Below are positions 1-9,102 of a stretch of 64,000 nucleotides of DNA, in pieces. Made by a program: the position numbers and the translations under genes. The first letter of the stretch is position 1. Every line of letters begins with the position of its first letter. Location: positions 62,001 through 126,000 of the forward strand of contig CAKSTR010000001.1 of NCBI GenBank assembly GCA_934500835.1. The letters are read 5' to 3'. The notes below the pieces were generated by a model that ran no database searches, was not told the DNA's origin, and worked only from the letters and a program-made list of their open reading frames with translations. The stretch is from an uncultured Paracoccaceae bacterium. GTDB lineage: Bacteria > Pseudomonadota > Alphaproteobacteria > Rhodobacterales > Rhodobacteraceae.

Positions 1-269
1 TTTCGGCCAGGCTCCTGCTGCTGCCGCTGCGTTCGAACGCGGGCGCGCGTGATCTGGTGCTTGGCTGCCTTGCCACAAGGGGCGAGGTCGGCCGCGGGCC
101 GCGCCACTTCTCGATCACCCGCGCGACGGAAGAGCGGCTGACGCTGCCCGGCCTGTCGCAAATTGCCGCGCCCCCTCACCTGTCGGCCTTTGCGGAACCC
201 CCGGTGCCCCCGCTTGCCCCCGCCAGACCGGGCCGCGCCCATCTGCGGCTGGTGCATTCCGCCGGCTGA
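1..269 (+). CDS. PAS-domain protein, C-terminal end (5' truncated)
   Basis: Open from the window edge (reading frame begins at base 3) to a TGA at 267-269; about 88 residues are visible. The visible part starts with a hydrophobic strand (RLLLLPLRS) followed by DLVLGCL, then a low-complexity Pro/Ala tail ending in LRLVHSAG. This resembles the end of the short PAS-domain (PAS_5) proteins common in Rhodobacteraceae, which have a PAS core and a proline-rich tail finishing in LRLV. The ligand and role of that family are unknown. The sensor core lies outside the window, so the assignment rests on the tail alone. Confidence 0.55.
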   Translation, partial: SARLLLLPLRSNAGARDLVLGCLATRGEVGRGPRHFSITRATEERLTLPGLSQIAAPPHLSAFAEPPVPPLAPARPGRAHLRLVHSAG

Positions 270-282
270 TCCGGCCCCGCCC

Positions 283-303
283 GCGTTTTCGACGAAAATC
301 CGC
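283..303. repeat. TTTTCGNCGAAAA dispersed repeat, copy 1
   Basis: Imperfect palindrome built around TTTTCGACGAAAAT, a few bases after the stop codon of the PAS gene. It matches four other intergenic copies in this window (3491, 5948, 5974 and 30325). See the findings. Confidence 0.6.
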
Positions 304-319
304 TGCGCGCAAAAGCAAA

Positions 320-340
320 GCCCCGCGAAAATCGCGGGGC
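320..340 (-). terminator. Rho-independent terminator of the DAHP synthase gene
   Basis: A perfect 9-bp stem (GCCCCGCGA/TCGCGGGGC) with a 3-base loop. On the minus strand it is followed by TTTGCTTTT, so it reads as an intrinsic terminator about 40 bases after the DAHP synthase stop codon. It could also end the converging PAS gene, though the T-tract is weaker in that direction. Confidence 0.75.
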
Positions 341-379
341 CCTGTCTTTGCCTTGGCAGCGTCTTTGCCGGACCAGCGG

Positions 380-1750
380 TCAAAGCGCGACGCGGCGCCC
401 GGCCTCGCGCTGCGCCGAGAGTTCCTCGGCCACAAGGAAGGCCAGCTCCAGCGACTGGCTGGCGTTCAGCCGCGGGTCGCAGGCGGTGTGGTAGCGGTCC
501 GACAGATCCTCATCCGTCACCGCGCGCAAGCCCCCGGTGCATTCGGTCACGTCCTTGCCGGTCATCTCGAAATGAACGCCGCCGGGGATGGTGCCCTCGG
601 CCTTGTGGATCTGGAAGAACTCGCGCACTTCGCGCAGCACGGAATCGAACGGCCGGGTCTTGTAGCCGGTCGAGGATTTGATCGTATTGCCATGCATCGG
701 GTCACAGGACCACAGCACATTGGCCCCCTCTTCCTGCACCGTCCGGACCAGCCGCGGCAGATGGTCGCCCACCTTGCCGGCCCCGAAACGCGCGATCAGG
801 GTCAGGCGCCCGGCCTCATTCGCCGGGTTCAGCTTGGCCATCAGCACCTTCAGATCCTCGGCCGTGGTCGAGGGACCGCATTTCAGCCCGATCGGGTTCA
901 GCACGCCCCGCGCGAATTCGACATGCGCGCCGTCCGGCTGCCGGGTGCGGTCGCCGATCCAGATCATGTGGCCCGACCCCGCCACCGGCTGGCCGGTGAT
1001 GGAGTCGATCCGGCACAGCGCCTCTTCGTATTCCAGAAGCAGCGCCTCGTGGCTGGTGTAGAACTCCACCGTCGACAGGTTATGCGCCGTCTCGCTGTTC
1101 ACGCCGGCCGCGTTCATGAAGTCCAGCGCGTCCGAGATCCGGTTGGACAGCTCGCGGTAACGCTCGGCCTTGTCATGCTCTGCGAAGCCAAGGGTCCAGC
1201 TGTGGACGCGGTGAATGTCGGCAAAGCCGCCGGTGCTGAATGCCCGCAGCAGGTTCAGCGACGCCGCCGCCTGCGTATAGGCCTGCAGCATGCGCGACGG
1301 GTCGGGCTTGCGCGCCTCGACCGTGGCGTCGAAGCCGTTGATGATGTCGCCGCGGTAGCTGGGGTATTCGACGCCGCCGATCACCTCGGTCGGGGCGCTG
1401 CGCGGCTTGGCGAACTGCCCCGCCATCCGGCCGACCTTGATCACCGGCACCTTGGCACCATAGGTCAGCACCACCGCCATCTGCAGCATGACCCGGAAAG
1501 TGTCGCGGATGTTGTCGGCCGAGAATTCCGAGAAGCTCTCGGCACAGTCGCCGCCCTGCAGCAGAAACGCCTTGCCCTCTGCCGCCGCCGCCAGCTGCTT
1601 TTTCAGACGCCGCGCCTCGCCGGCAAAGACCAGCGGGGGATATTTCGCCAGTTGCGCCTCGGCTGCATTCAGCGCGGCGGCATCGGGATAATCCGGCATC
1701 TGAATCCGCGGCTTTGCGCGCCAGTCCGATTTCATCCAGCCCTTGGTCAT
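380..1750 (-). CDS. aroG: 3-deoxy-7-phosphoheptulonate synthase, class II
   Basis: A 456-residue protein condensing phosphoenolpyruvate and erythrose-4-phosphate, the first step of the shikimate pathway, in the cytoplasm. It is of the class II (plant-like) type: [11 protein letters not shown] (residues 63-73, with the Cys that is a metal ligand in this class), [14 protein letters not shown], a GLKCGPS motif, the metal-ligand His in CDPMHGN, and [15 protein letters not shown] carrying the acidic ligand. The length is normal for the class. The gene stands alone, diverges from the AraC-type regulator and ends at a strong terminator. No leader peptide or tryptophan-type attenuator is visible upstream. 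The family identity is clear; whether other DAHP synthases exist in the genome cannot be told here. Confidence 0.95.
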   Translation of the reverse strand: MTKGWMKSDWRAKPRIQMPDYPDAAALNAAEAQLAKYPPLVFAGEARRLKKQLAAAAEGKAFLLQGGDCAESFSEFSADNIRDTFRVMLQMAVVLTYGAKVPVIKVGRMAGQFAKPRSAPTEVIGGVEYPSYRGDIINGFDATVEARKPDPSRMLQAYTQAAASLNLLRAFSTGGFADIHRVHSWTLGFAEHDKAERYRELSNRISDALDFMNAAGVNSETAHNLSTVEFYTSHEALLLEYEEALCRIDSITGQPVAGSGHMIWIGDRTRQPDGAHVEFARGVLNPIGLKCGPSTTAEDLKVLMAKLNPANEAGRLTLIARFGAGKVGDHLPRLVRTVQEEGANVLWSCDPMHGNTIKSSTGYKTRPFDSVLREVREFFQIHKAEGTIPGGVHFEMTGKDVTECTGGLRAVTDEDLSDRYHTACDPRLNASQSLELAFLVAEELSAQREAGRRVAL

Positions 1751-1907
1751 GGCTACACCCCTGGTCGTTTGCGGTAACGGCCTGCATATATGCCCACACG
1801 CCCGGGAAGCAAAGGCGAAAAGGCTTGAAAATAGCGGGAAGCGGCCCTTGCGGAAGTCATGGGTTCAGGTATCCATGTGACACAAACGACGCGAACAGGT
1901 CGCAGAT

Positions 1908-2930
1908 ATGCCCAGCATGCCCCGCAAGGCAACCCAGACCGAGAAGGCGGCCCCCTCGCGGCGCTTTGTCTTCCTGCTTCTGGACAAGTTCACGATGCTG
2001 GCCTTCGCTTCGGCGATCGAGCCGCTGCGCATCGCCAACCGGGTGTCCGGCAGGCCGGTCTATTCCTGGGCGCTGGCCGGCGAGAACGGCCGGGACGCGA
2101 TCTGTTCGAACGGGGCGTCTTTCCATCTCGACATGGGGCTGGAAGAGATCGACCGCGACGATATCGTGCTGGTCTGCGGCGGCATCGACGTCAGCCGCGC
2201 CACGACCAAGCCGGTGCTGAACTGGCTGCGGCGCGAAGCCCGGCGCGGCGTCACCATGGGCGGGCTTTGCACCGGCGCCTATGCGCTGGCCAAGGCGGGG
2301 CTTCTGGACAGCAAGAAGGCCACGATCCATTGGGAAAACCAGGACGGCTTTCTTGAGGAATTCGAAGAGGTCAAACTGACCAAATCGGTTTTCGTGATGG
2401 ATGGCAACCGCTGGACCACCGCGGGCGGCACCTCGTCTCTGGACCTGATGCTGAAGGTGATCGCGCAGGACCATGGCGAGGATCTGGCCAATACCGTCGC
2501 CGACCAGCTGATCTATTCCACCATCCGCACCGATCAGGACACGCAGCGCCTGTCGATCCCGACCCGGATCGGCGTGCGCCACCCCAAGCTGAGCCAGGTC
2601 ATCCAGATGATGGAGGGCAACATCGAGGACCCGATGTCCCCCGCCGATCTGGCCGAAGAGGTCGGCATGTCGACCCGCCAGCTGGAGCGGCTGTTCCGCC
2701 GCTATCTGAACCGCAGCCCCAAACGCTATTACATGGAACTGCGGCTGCAAAAGGCGCGCAACCTGTTGATGCAGACCGACATGTCGGTGATCAACGTGGC
2801 CTTGGCCTGCGGCTTTGCCTCGCCTTCGCATTTCTCGAAATGCTACCGCAGCCATTACAACACCACCCCCTACCGCGAGCGCGGGACGCAAGGCATGCCG
2901 GGCGCGGTGCCGGTGCGGCTCTCGATCTGA
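1908..2930 (+). CDS. GlxA/CdhR-type AraC-family transcriptional regulator
   Basis: A 340-residue protein with two domains. Residues about 20-180 form a DJ-1/PfpI-like domain, with the nucleophile-elbow sequence LCTGAYALA around Cys121 and ATIHWE after it. Residues about 230-325 form an AraC-type double helix-turn-helix (MSPADLAEEVGMSTRQLERL ... FASPSHFSKCYR). The architecture is that of GlxA, CdhR and GbdR, which in other proteobacteria respond to small metabolites such as carnitine, dimethylglycine or arginine. The PfpI-like domain acts as sensor, not as protease. A dimethylglycine-dehydrogenase-like gene lies 6 kb downstream, so a GbdR-like role is possible but unproven. The start could instead be the ATG at 1914. 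Confidence 0.85.
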   Translation: MPSMPRKATQTEKAAPSRRFVFLLLDKFTMLAFASAIEPLRIANRVSGRPVYSWALAGENGRDAICSNGASFHLDMGLEEIDRDDIVLVCGGIDVSRATTKPVLNWLRREARRGVTMGGLCTGAYALAKAGLLDSKKATIHWENQDGFLEEFEEVKLTKSVFVMDGNRWTTAGGTSSLDLMLKVIAQDHGEDLANTVADQLIYSTIRTDQDTQRLSIPTRIGVRHPKLSQVIQMMEGNIEDPMSPADLAEEVGMSTRQLERLFRRYLNRSPKRYYMELRLQKARNLLMQTDMSVINVALACGFASPSHFSKCYRSHYNTTPYRERGTQGMPGAVPVRLSI

Positions 2931-2948
2931 AAGCCGCCCGCCGGGTGT

Positions 2949-3371
2949 TCAGAAGACGCTGGCAGGCGATCCAAGCGGATCGGCGCCAAAGCGGTTGTTG
3001 CCTGCCGACCCCTTCGTGCAGAAGAAGACCAGCAGCACGATGAAGCCGACCAGCGGCACCAGCGCGATCAGATACCACCAGCCCGAACGGTCGGTGTCAT
3101 GCAGCCGCCGCACGCCGACGGCCAGCGCGGGCAACAGGTTGCCCAGGGACCAGATGATCGACAGCGGGCCGCCGGCGTAGCTGGCGCTCACGCCGCCCTC
3201 GACCGCTTGGACCGCGCCGCTGCCGAAGCCAAGGGCGCTTTCGACCAAGGCAAGCACGACGCTGCCGATCACCAGGAACAGGGTGTACCACCAATACTCG
3301 GACCGGGCGGCGCGCCCGCTGAAAGTGACATATTTGCGATAGGCGCTTTTGACGGCCTCGGTGAAGTTCAT
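2949..3371 (-). CDS. DUF805 family inner-membrane protein
   Basis: A 140-residue protein beginning with the family hallmark (KSAYRKYVTFSGRAARSEYWW), then a hydrophobic segment. A central region with LPALAVGVRRLHDTDRSGWW is typical of DUF805 (YhaH/YhaI-like) proteins, and a final membrane segment precedes a polar tail (SAGNNRFGADP). Three to four membrane spans are expected. The biochemical role of the family is unknown. It converges on the AraC-type gene with an 18-base gap and diverges from the ABC transporter operon. Confidence 0.9.
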   Translation of the reverse strand: MNFTEAVKSAYRKYVTFSGRAARSEYWWYTLFLVIGSVVLALVESALGFGSGAVQAVEGGVSASYAGGPLSIIWSLGNLLPALAVGVRRLHDTDRSGWWYLIALVPLVGFIVLLVFFCTKGSAGNNRFGADPLGSPASVF

Positions 3372-3817
3372 CGCTTTTCTCCCGTGAAATGCTCAAGTCA
3401 AATTCGGCAGCCCTGACAGCGCCGCCGCAATCATCTTCGCGCATTTCACCCCAAACCCCAAGACTTGCCTTGCCCCCGGCCGGGACCCCGAACTTTCGTC
3501 GAAAAATTCGTGCCGCCTCCAGCGGCCGGCGGGGCGCAAGGGGTGCGGCGCTGGCGGGGGCGATGGCCGGCGGGGCATGCGCAGGGGCGGCAGGTCTCAT
3601 TCCGGTCGGTTGCAGGGGACAGGGGCCTTTGCGGGCCGGGCGGGACGAGCCTCTCCGATCCGGGCGCGTGGCCCGGTCTTTTCCCGCATCCTCAAGGACA
3701 TGTGACCGCTGCCGTTCCGATCCGGCACCCGATGACACAATCGATACACGCTTTTCTTTTGAAATAGGCCCGGCTAGGGTCCGTTCAGGATCACGATCCA
3801 AACCAGGGAGACAACCA
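3372..3817. other. 446-base divergent intergenic region
   Basis: No convincing gene is seen. The region holds the promoters of the DUF805 gene and the ABC operon. A TAGGGT at 3775-3780, about 38 bases before the binding-protein ATG, resembles other -10 elements in this window, but I see no good -35 at the right distance. One TTTTCGNCGAAAA repeat lies at 3491-3512. Confidence 0.5.
3491..3512. repeat. TTTTCGNCGAAAA dispersed repeat, copy 2
   Basis: Contains TTTCGTCGAAAAATTCGTG, the same unit as at 5948 and 30325. It lies in the spacer between the DUF805 gene and the ABC operon. Confidence 0.6.
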
Positions 3818-5020
3818 ATGAAAAAACTGCTGCTGGCCGCTTCGGCCGTAGCCCTCTCGGCCGGCGTTTCTGCTGCCGAAGACGTGAAGATCGGCACCCT
3901 CCTCGGCGCCACCGGCCCGATCGAGAGCATCGCTCCGAACATGTTCACCTCGGTCGACATGGCCGTCAAGGAGGTCAATGATTCCGGCAAGGCCGCCAAT
4001 GGCTGGGTGTTCCAGAACGTCCGCGCCGACTCGACCTGCATCGACAACGCCGCCGCCCAGGCCGCGGCCGAGCGTCTGGTGACTTCGGATGGCGTCAAGG
4101 GCATCGTCGGCGGCGACTGCTCGGGCGTGACCCGCGCCGTTCTGACCAACGTCGCCATGCCGAACGGCATCTTGATGATCTCGCCCTCGGCCACTTCGCC
4201 GGCGCTGTCCTCGGACCCCGATGACGGGCTTTTCTTCCGCACCGTCCCGTCGGACGCGCGTGAAGGCGTGATCATGTGCCAGGTGCTGAAGGACCGCGGC
4301 TATACCTCGATCGCGATCTCCTATTCCAACTCGGACTACGGCAAGGGCCAGGCCGAGGCGATCGAAAACAACTGCAAGGAAATGGGCCTGACGGTCACCA
4401 TCAGCGCCAGCCATGACGACGGCAAGGCCGACTATTCGGCCGAAGTCGCGGCTCTGGCCGCCGCCGGCGGCGAGGTTCTGGTGGTTGCGGGCTACATCGA
4501 CCAGGGCGGCAAGGGCATCATCCAGGCCTCGCTCGACACCGGCGCCTTCTCGATCTTCGGCCTGCCGGCCGGCATGTATGGTGAAAGCCTGCCCGAGAAT
4601 GTCGGCCCGGGCCTGAACGGCTCCTTCGGCCAGCACCCGACCTCGACCGCCGAGGGCTATCAGATCTACCTCGACGCGGCCAAGGCGTTCGATCCCTCGT
4701 TCGACGGCTCGACCACCTTCGCTTCGCAGTCCTATGACGCGGCGGCACTGATCATGCTGGCGATGCAGGCCGCCAATTCGACCGACAGCAAGGTCTACAA
4801 GGACAAGATCCTCGAGATCGCCAACGGTCCTGCGGATGGCTCGGGCGTCAAGATCAAGGCGGGCGAGCTGGGCAAGGCGCTTGAGCTGATCGCCGCCGGC
4901 ACCGCGATCGACTACGATGGCGCCACGGGTGTCGCCCTTCTTGAAAACGGCGATTCGACCGGCACCTACAGCGAAGACGAAGTCAAGGACGGCAAGTTCG
5001 AAAGCGTCGGCATCCGCTGA
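3818..5020 (+). CDS. Branched-chain-amino-acid-type ABC transporter substrate-binding protein
   Basis: A 400-residue periplasmic protein of the LivJ/Peripla_BP_6 type. The start is the ATG at 3818, preceded by AGGGAG seven bases upstream; upstream in-frame codons are not part of the gene. A Sec signal peptide (MKKLLLAASAVALSAGVSAA) is followed by the mature start EDVKIGTLLGATGP. The fold is shown by a conserved VGGDCSGVT segment with ISPSATSPALS, and by FFRTVPSD and ISYSNSDYGKG at the hinge. It is the first gene of a complete five-gene HAAT operon. The true ligand is unknown: neighbours suggest amino acids or methylated glycine derivatives as well as branched-chain amino acids. Confidence 0.88.
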   Translation: MKKLLLAASAVALSAGVSAAEDVKIGTLLGATGPIESIAPNMFTSVDMAVKEVNDSGKAANGWVFQNVRADSTCIDNAAAQAAAERLVTSDGVKGIVGGDCSGVTRAVLTNVAMPNGILMISPSATSPALSSDPDDGLFFRTVPSDAREGVIMCQVLKDRGYTSIAISYSNSDYGKGQAEAIENNCKEMGLTVTISASHDDGKADYSAEVAALAAAGGEVLVVAGYIDQGGKGIIQASLDTGAFSIFGLPAGMYGESLPENVGPGLNGSFGQHPTSTAEGYQIYLDAAKAFDPSFDGSTTFASQSYDAAALIMLAMQAANSTDSKVYKDKILEIANGPADGSGVKIKAGELGKALELIAAGTAIDYDGATGVALLENGDSTGTYSEDEVKDGKFESVGIR

Positions 5021-5049
5021 ACCGGCGGGCAACGCTTGACAGATCGGCG

Positions 5050-5073
5050 CGGCCCGGGCATTGCCCCGGGCCG
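5050..5073 (+). terminator. Stem-loop after the binding-protein gene
   Basis: A 9-bp GC stem (CGGCCCGGG/CCCGGGCCG) with a six-base loop, 30 bases after the binding-protein stop and before the ATPase gene. There is no real T-tract (TTGCCTAAG follows). It is better read as an mRNA-stabilising or partial-termination hairpin that keeps the binding protein in excess over the other subunits. Confidence 0.5.
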
Positions 5074-5142
5074 TTGCCTAAGCAAAAGACCGCCTGACCG
5101 GGCCAACCCGGCGTCGATGGCAGGTTCTGACAGGGGGAAGAC

Positions 5143-5934
5143 ATGATCAGGGTCGAAGGGCTGCACAAGCATTTCGGCGGCTTTCATGCCGTTGACGGTG
5201 CCACGCTTGAGATCGCCACCGGGTCCATCACCGGGCTGATCGGCCCGAATGGTGCCGGGAAAACCACGCTTTTCAACGTGATCGCGGGTCGGCTGCCGCC
5301 CACCTCGGGCAAGGTTTTCATGGACGGCGAGGACATCACCGGCCTGCCGCCACATGTGCTGTTCCAGAAGGGCCTGCTGCGCACCTTCCAGATCGCACAT
5401 GAGTTTTCCTCGATGACCGTGCGCGAGAATCTGATGATGGTGCCGCCGCGCCAGTCGGGAGAGCGGCTGTGGAACGCCCTCTTCTCACGCGGGGAGATCG
5501 CCGCCGAGGAAGAGGCGATCCGCAAGAAGGCCAACGAGGTGCTGGACTTCCTGACCATCTCCCATATCGCGGATGAGAAAGCCGGCAATATCTCGGGCGG
5601 GCAGAAGAAGCTGGTGGAACTGGGCCGCACCATGATGGTGGATGCCAAGATCGTCTTTCTTGACGAGGTCGGCGCCGGGGTGAACCGCACCCTGCTGAAC
5701 ACCATCGGCGACGCCATCCAGCGGCTGAACAAGGAGCGCGGCTATACGTTCTGCGTCATCGAACACGACATGGATTTCATCGCCCGGCTGTGCGACCCGG
5801 TGATCGTCATGGCCGAAGGCAAGGTGCTGGCCCAAGGCACCGTGCATGAGGTCCGCAACGACGAGCGGGTGATCGAGGCCTATCTGGGCACCGGGCTGAA
5901 GAACAAGGTCATGGAGGAGCACGCCCATGGCTGA
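5143..5934 (+). CDS. livG: ABC transporter ATP-binding protein, LivG type
   Basis: A 263-residue ATPase that powers the importer from the cytoplasmic face. Visible motifs are Walker A (GPNGAGKTT), a Q-loop region (LLRTFQIAHEFSSMTVRENL), the signature ISGGQKKLVELGR, Walker B (IVFLDEV) and the H-loop (VIEHDMDFI). The NRTLLNT and C-terminal VIEAYLGTG segments are typical of LivG. Walker B ends DEV where DEP is usual, and GAGVNRTLL replaces the common AAGLNP. GGGGAAG precedes the ATG. It is followed by an 83-base spacer carrying two tandem repeats before the second ATPase gene. Confidence 0.92.
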   Translation: MIRVEGLHKHFGGFHAVDGATLEIATGSITGLIGPNGAGKTTLFNVIAGRLPPTSGKVFMDGEDITGLPPHVLFQKGLLRTFQIAHEFSSMTVRENLMMVPPRQSGERLWNALFSRGEIAAEEEAIRKKANEVLDFLTISHIADEKAGNISGGQKKLVELGRTMMVDAKIVFLDEVGAGVNRTLLNTIGDAIQRLNKERGYTFCVIEHDMDFIARLCDPVIVMAEGKVLAQGTVHEVRNDERVIEAYLGTGLKNKVMEEHAHG

Positions 5935-5947
5935 GCGCGCGGAAACC

Positions 5948-5993
5948 GGATTTTCGTCGAAAACTCGTGACCCGGATTTTCGTCGAAAATCCG
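5948..5993. repeat. Two tandem TTTTCGTCGAAAA repeats (copies 3 and 4)
   Basis: Two copies of GGATTTTCGTCGAAAA, at 5948-5969 and 5974-5993, lie head to tail in the spacer between the two ATPase genes. The second copy is a 9-bp inverted repeat with one central base (GGATTTTCG-T-CGAAAATCC). Confidence 0.7.
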
Positions 5994-6017
5994 CCCCTGC
6001 CGCACCGGAGGCGCATC

Positions 6018-6731
6018 ATGGCTGAGCCCTTCCTGATCGGCGAGGCGATGACCGGCGGCTATGGTGCCGCGGACATCCTGCATGCCTGCACCATCGCCGT
6101 TGAGCCCGGCGAGATCGCCGTGATCGTCGGCCCCAATGGCGCCGGCAAATCCACCGCCATGAAGGCGGTCTTCGGCATGCTGAAGCTGCGGCAGGGCGCG
6201 GTCCGGCTGGCGGGCGAGGACATCACCGCGCTGACCCCGCAGGCCCGCGTCCGCAAGGGCATGGGCTTCGTGCCGCAGACCTCGAACATCTTCACCTCGA
6301 TGACGGTGGAAGAGAATCTGGAAATGGGCGCCTTCATCCGCGACGACGACAGGATCGCCGAGACGATGGAGCAGGTCTATCACCTGTTCCCGATCCTGAA
6401 GGACAAGCGCAACCAGCCGGCGGGGCAGCTTTCGGGCGGCCAGCGCCAGCAGGTCGCCGTCGGCCGGGCGCTGATGACGCAACCGAAGGTGCTGATGCTG
6501 GACGAGCCCACGGCCGGGGTCAGCCCCATCGTGATGGACGAGCTGTTCGACCGCATCATCGAGATCGCCCGCACCGGCATATCCATCCTGATGGTAGAAC
6601 AGAACGCCCGGCAGGCGCTGGAGATCGCCCACAAGGGCTATGTCCTTGTGCAGGGGGCAAACCGCTATACCGACACCGGCAAGGCCCTGCTGGCCGATCC
6701 CGATGTCCGCAAATCCTTCCTGGGGGGCTGA
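6018..6731 (+). CDS. livF: ABC transporter ATP-binding protein, LivF type
   Basis: A 237-residue second ATPase of the importer. The ATG at 6018 is chosen because CCGGAGG sits eight bases upstream and the protein then begins MAEPFLIGEAMTGGYGAADI. An in-frame ATG at 5967 would add 17 residues encoded by the repeat and has no ribosome site. Motifs are Walker A GPNGAGKST, signature LSGGQRQQVAVGRALM, a regular Walker B (VLMLDEPTAGVSP) and H-loop MVEQNARQAL. The C-terminus KSFLGG is typical of LivF. Four bases separate its stop from the permease ATG, so the two are co-translated. Confidence 0.93.
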   Translation: MAEPFLIGEAMTGGYGAADILHACTIAVEPGEIAVIVGPNGAGKSTAMKAVFGMLKLRQGAVRLAGEDITALTPQARVRKGMGFVPQTSNIFTSMTVEENLEMGAFIRDDDRIAETMEQVYHLFPILKDKRNQPAGQLSGGQRQQVAVGRALMTQPKVLMLDEPTAGVSPIVMDELFDRIIEIARTGISILMVEQNARQALEIAHKGYVLVQGANRYTDTGKALLADPDVRKSFLGG

Positions 6732-6735
6732 GGCC

Positions 6736-7740
6736 ATGGATTTCGCCAACGCCCTGACGGCATTCGCCAATTTCATCCTCGTCCCCGGCCTTGCCTATGG
6801 CAGCCAGCTGGCGCTTGGCGCGCTTGGGGTGACGCTGGTTTTCGGCGTGCTGCGGTTCTCGAACTTCGCCCATGGCGACACCATGGCCTTCGGCACCGCC
6901 TTTGCCATCCTGATCACCTGGTGGTTCCAGTCGATGGGCATCTCCGCCGGCCCCTTGCCGACGGCCCTTCTGGCCCTGCCCTTCGCAATCGTCATCACGG
7001 CCGCCTTCGTCCTTGCCACCGACCGCGTGGTCTATCGCTTCTACCGCAGGCAGAAGGCCAAGCCGATCATCCTTGTCATCGTCTCGGCCGGCGTCATGTT
7101 CGTGATGAACGGGCTGGTGCGGATGATCATCGGCACCTCCGAGCAGATCTTCACGGACGGCTCGCGGATGGCGCTGAATCCGGCAGAATTCAAGGCCTGG
7201 ACCGGGCTTGCCGAACCTTTGGCGATCAAGACCACTGCTGTCGTTTCGGTCGTCGTGGCGCTGGTTTGCGTGGCGCTGCTGTTCTGGTTCCTGCAAAAGA
7301 CCCGCACCGGCAAGTCGATGCGCGCCTATTCCGACAATGAGGATCTGGCGCTGCTCTCCGGGATCAACCCCGACAAGGTGGTCGCGGTGACCTGGATCAT
7401 CGCGGCGGCGCTGGCGACCATCGCCGGCACGCTTTACGGGCTGGACAAGAGCTTTCGCGTCTTCGTCTATTTCGGCCTTCTGCTGCCGATCTTCGCCTCG
7501 GCTATCGTCGGCGGCCTTGGCAGCCCGCTCGGGGCCATCGTCGGCGGCTATATCATCGCCTTCTCGGAACTGATCGTCACCAATGCCTGGAAGAAGATCG
7601 CCGGCTACCTTCTGCCCGACAGCTGGCTGGGCGACGGGCTTTATCAGGCGCTGTCGACCGATTACAAGGTGGCGGTCAGTTTCGTCATCCTGATCATCGT
7701 TCTTCTGTTCAAGCCGACCGGCATCTACGGAGCGAAGTGA
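6736..7740 (+). CDS. livH: ABC transporter permease, LivH type
   Basis: A 334-residue membrane subunit. The ATG at 6736 lies just after the LivF stop; a longer in-frame start would overlap livF. It begins FANFILVPGLAYGSQLALGALGVTLVFGVLRFSNFAHGDTM, whose FSNFAHGD is the usual LivH signature. About eight hydrophobic segments follow. The cytoplasmic coupling loop MRAYSDNEDLALLSGIN and the GGLGSPLGAIVGGYIIAFSE motif mark the BPD_transp_2 family. One base separates it from the livM-type gene. Confidence 0.93.
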   Translation: MDFANALTAFANFILVPGLAYGSQLALGALGVTLVFGVLRFSNFAHGDTMAFGTAFAILITWWFQSMGISAGPLPTALLALPFAIVITAAFVLATDRVVYRFYRRQKAKPIILVIVSAGVMFVMNGLVRMIIGTSEQIFTDGSRMALNPAEFKAWTGLAEPLAIKTTAVVSVVVALVCVALLFWFLQKTRTGKSMRAYSDNEDLALLSGINPDKVVAVTWIIAAALATIAGTLYGLDKSFRVFVYFGLLLPIFASAIVGGLGSPLGAIVGGYIIAFSELIVTNAWKKIAGYLLPDSWLGDGLYQALSTDYKVAVSFVILIIVLLFKPTGIYGAK

Positions 7741-7741
7741 C

Positions 7742-9058
7742 ATGGCCCCGCAAAGCACCTCCTATCGCAACGTGGCGCTGTTTGCTGCGGTCGCCCTGTT
7801 GTTCCTGCTGACCGGCTTCCTGCAAAGCTGGAACCTCAGCCTCAGCATCCTGAACCTGGCCCTTCTGTCGGCGATCATGGCCGTGGGGGTGAACATCCAA
7901 TGGGGCTATGCCGGGCTGTTCTCGACCGGCATCGTCGGCTCAGTCGCGCTTGGCGGCCTTGCGGTCGTGCTGGTCTCGTCAAAGCCCGTGCCCGAGGGCT
8001 GGGCGGCGGGCGGGCCGCGCATCGTCCTGGCGCTGCTGTTCGCGGCAGTGGCCATCGCCCTGGCGATCTGGCTTTACCGCAGGCTGAAGCCCGGCACCGC
8101 CCGGGCATTGGCGCTGGCGCTGTATCTGGTGGTGATCTTCTTCATCTACCGCGGCATCCTTGACCCGGCCGTGACGGCGGTCGAGGCCAACAACCCCTCG
8201 CAGGCCGGCAATATCGGCGGGCTGGGGCTGAACTCGATCTGGGCCTGGCCGGTCGGGGCGCTTCTGGCCGCCGCCGCCGCCTGGGTGATCGGGAAGATCG
8301 CCCTTGGCCTGCGCGAGGATTACCTGGCCATTGCGACCCTTGGCATCGCCGAAATCATCGTGGCGGTGATGCGCAACGAGGACTGGCTGGATCGCGGGGT
8401 CAAGAACCTCTCGGGCCTGCCGCGCCCCTGGCCGGTGCCGATGGAACTGGACCTGCAGGCCAATCCGGCCTTTGTCGAGACCGCGACAGCCATTGGCATG
8501 AACCCGGTCACCGCCTCGACCCTCTTCGTCAAGCTGCTTTACGCCGCGCTTTTCACGGTGTTGCTGCTGCTGCTGATCTGGCTGTGCCAGCGCGCGCTGA
8601 ACAGCCCCTGGGGCCGCACCATCCGCGCCATCCGCGACAACGAGGTTTCGGCGGCGGCGATGGGCAAGGATGTGAAATACCGCCATTTGCAGATCTTCAT
8701 CATCGGCTCGGCCGTGGTGGGGCTGGCGGGGGCGATGATGACCTCGATGGATGGCCAGCTGACGCCGCCCAGCTATGCCCCGCTGCGCTTTACCTTCCTG
8801 ATCTGGGTGATGGTGATCGTCGGCGGATCGGGCAACAACTGGGGCGCGGTCCTTGGCGGTCTGTTGATCGGCTGGCTTTATCTGGCGGTGGAATTCCTTG
8901 GCCCGCAGGCGATGGAATGGCTGACGGCGGGCCTGCCCGCCGGCGCGCTGAAGGACCACCTGAAGGACAGCGCGGCGCATATGCGGCTTCTGTCGCTGGG
9001 GGTGTTCCTGCTTCTGGTGATGCGCTTTGCCCCAAGGGGCTTGATCCCCGAGAAGTAA
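7742..9058 (+). CDS. livM: ABC transporter permease, LivM type
   Basis: A 438-residue second permease. It has the LivM hallmarks: ILNLALLSAIMAVGVNIQWGYAGLFSTG at the N-terminus, GKIALGLREDYLAIATLGIAEI in the middle, and GRTIRAIRDNEVSAAAMGKDV as the coupling loop. VGGSGNNWGAVLGGLLIGW and a last helix ending FAPRGLIPEK close the protein. It is somewhat longer than usual because of an inserted loop and helix pair around residues 75-150. It is the last gene of the transporter operon and is followed by hairpins and a GGGATATTT repeat. Confidence 0.92.
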   Translation: MAPQSTSYRNVALFAAVALLFLLTGFLQSWNLSLSILNLALLSAIMAVGVNIQWGYAGLFSTGIVGSVALGGLAVVLVSSKPVPEGWAAGGPRIVLALLFAAVAIALAIWLYRRLKPGTARALALALYLVVIFFIYRGILDPAVTAVEANNPSQAGNIGGLGLNSIWAWPVGALLAAAAAWVIGKIALGLREDYLAIATLGIAEIIVAVMRNEDWLDRGVKNLSGLPRPWPVPMELDLQANPAFVETATAIGMNPVTASTLFVKLLYAALFTVLLLLLIWLCQRALNSPWGRTIRAIRDNEVSAAAMGKDVKYRHLQIFIIGSAVVGLAGAMMTSMDGQLTPPSYAPLRFTFLIWVMVIVGGSGNNWGAVLGGLLIGWLYLAVEFLGPQAMEWLTAGLPAGALKDHLKDSAAHMRLLSLGVFLLLVMRFAPRGLIPEK

Positions 9059-9102
9059 GCGCCCGGCCCCGGCGGAGGGCCGGGGGTTTCACACCCCCGC
9101 GG

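Noticed and set aside
1634..1650. GGGGGATATTTCGCCA inside the DAHP synthase gene, resembling the dispersed repeat
   Set aside because: It encodes conserved residues of the enzyme and lacks the AAGATGAA or CAGAAAATG end; taken as chance.
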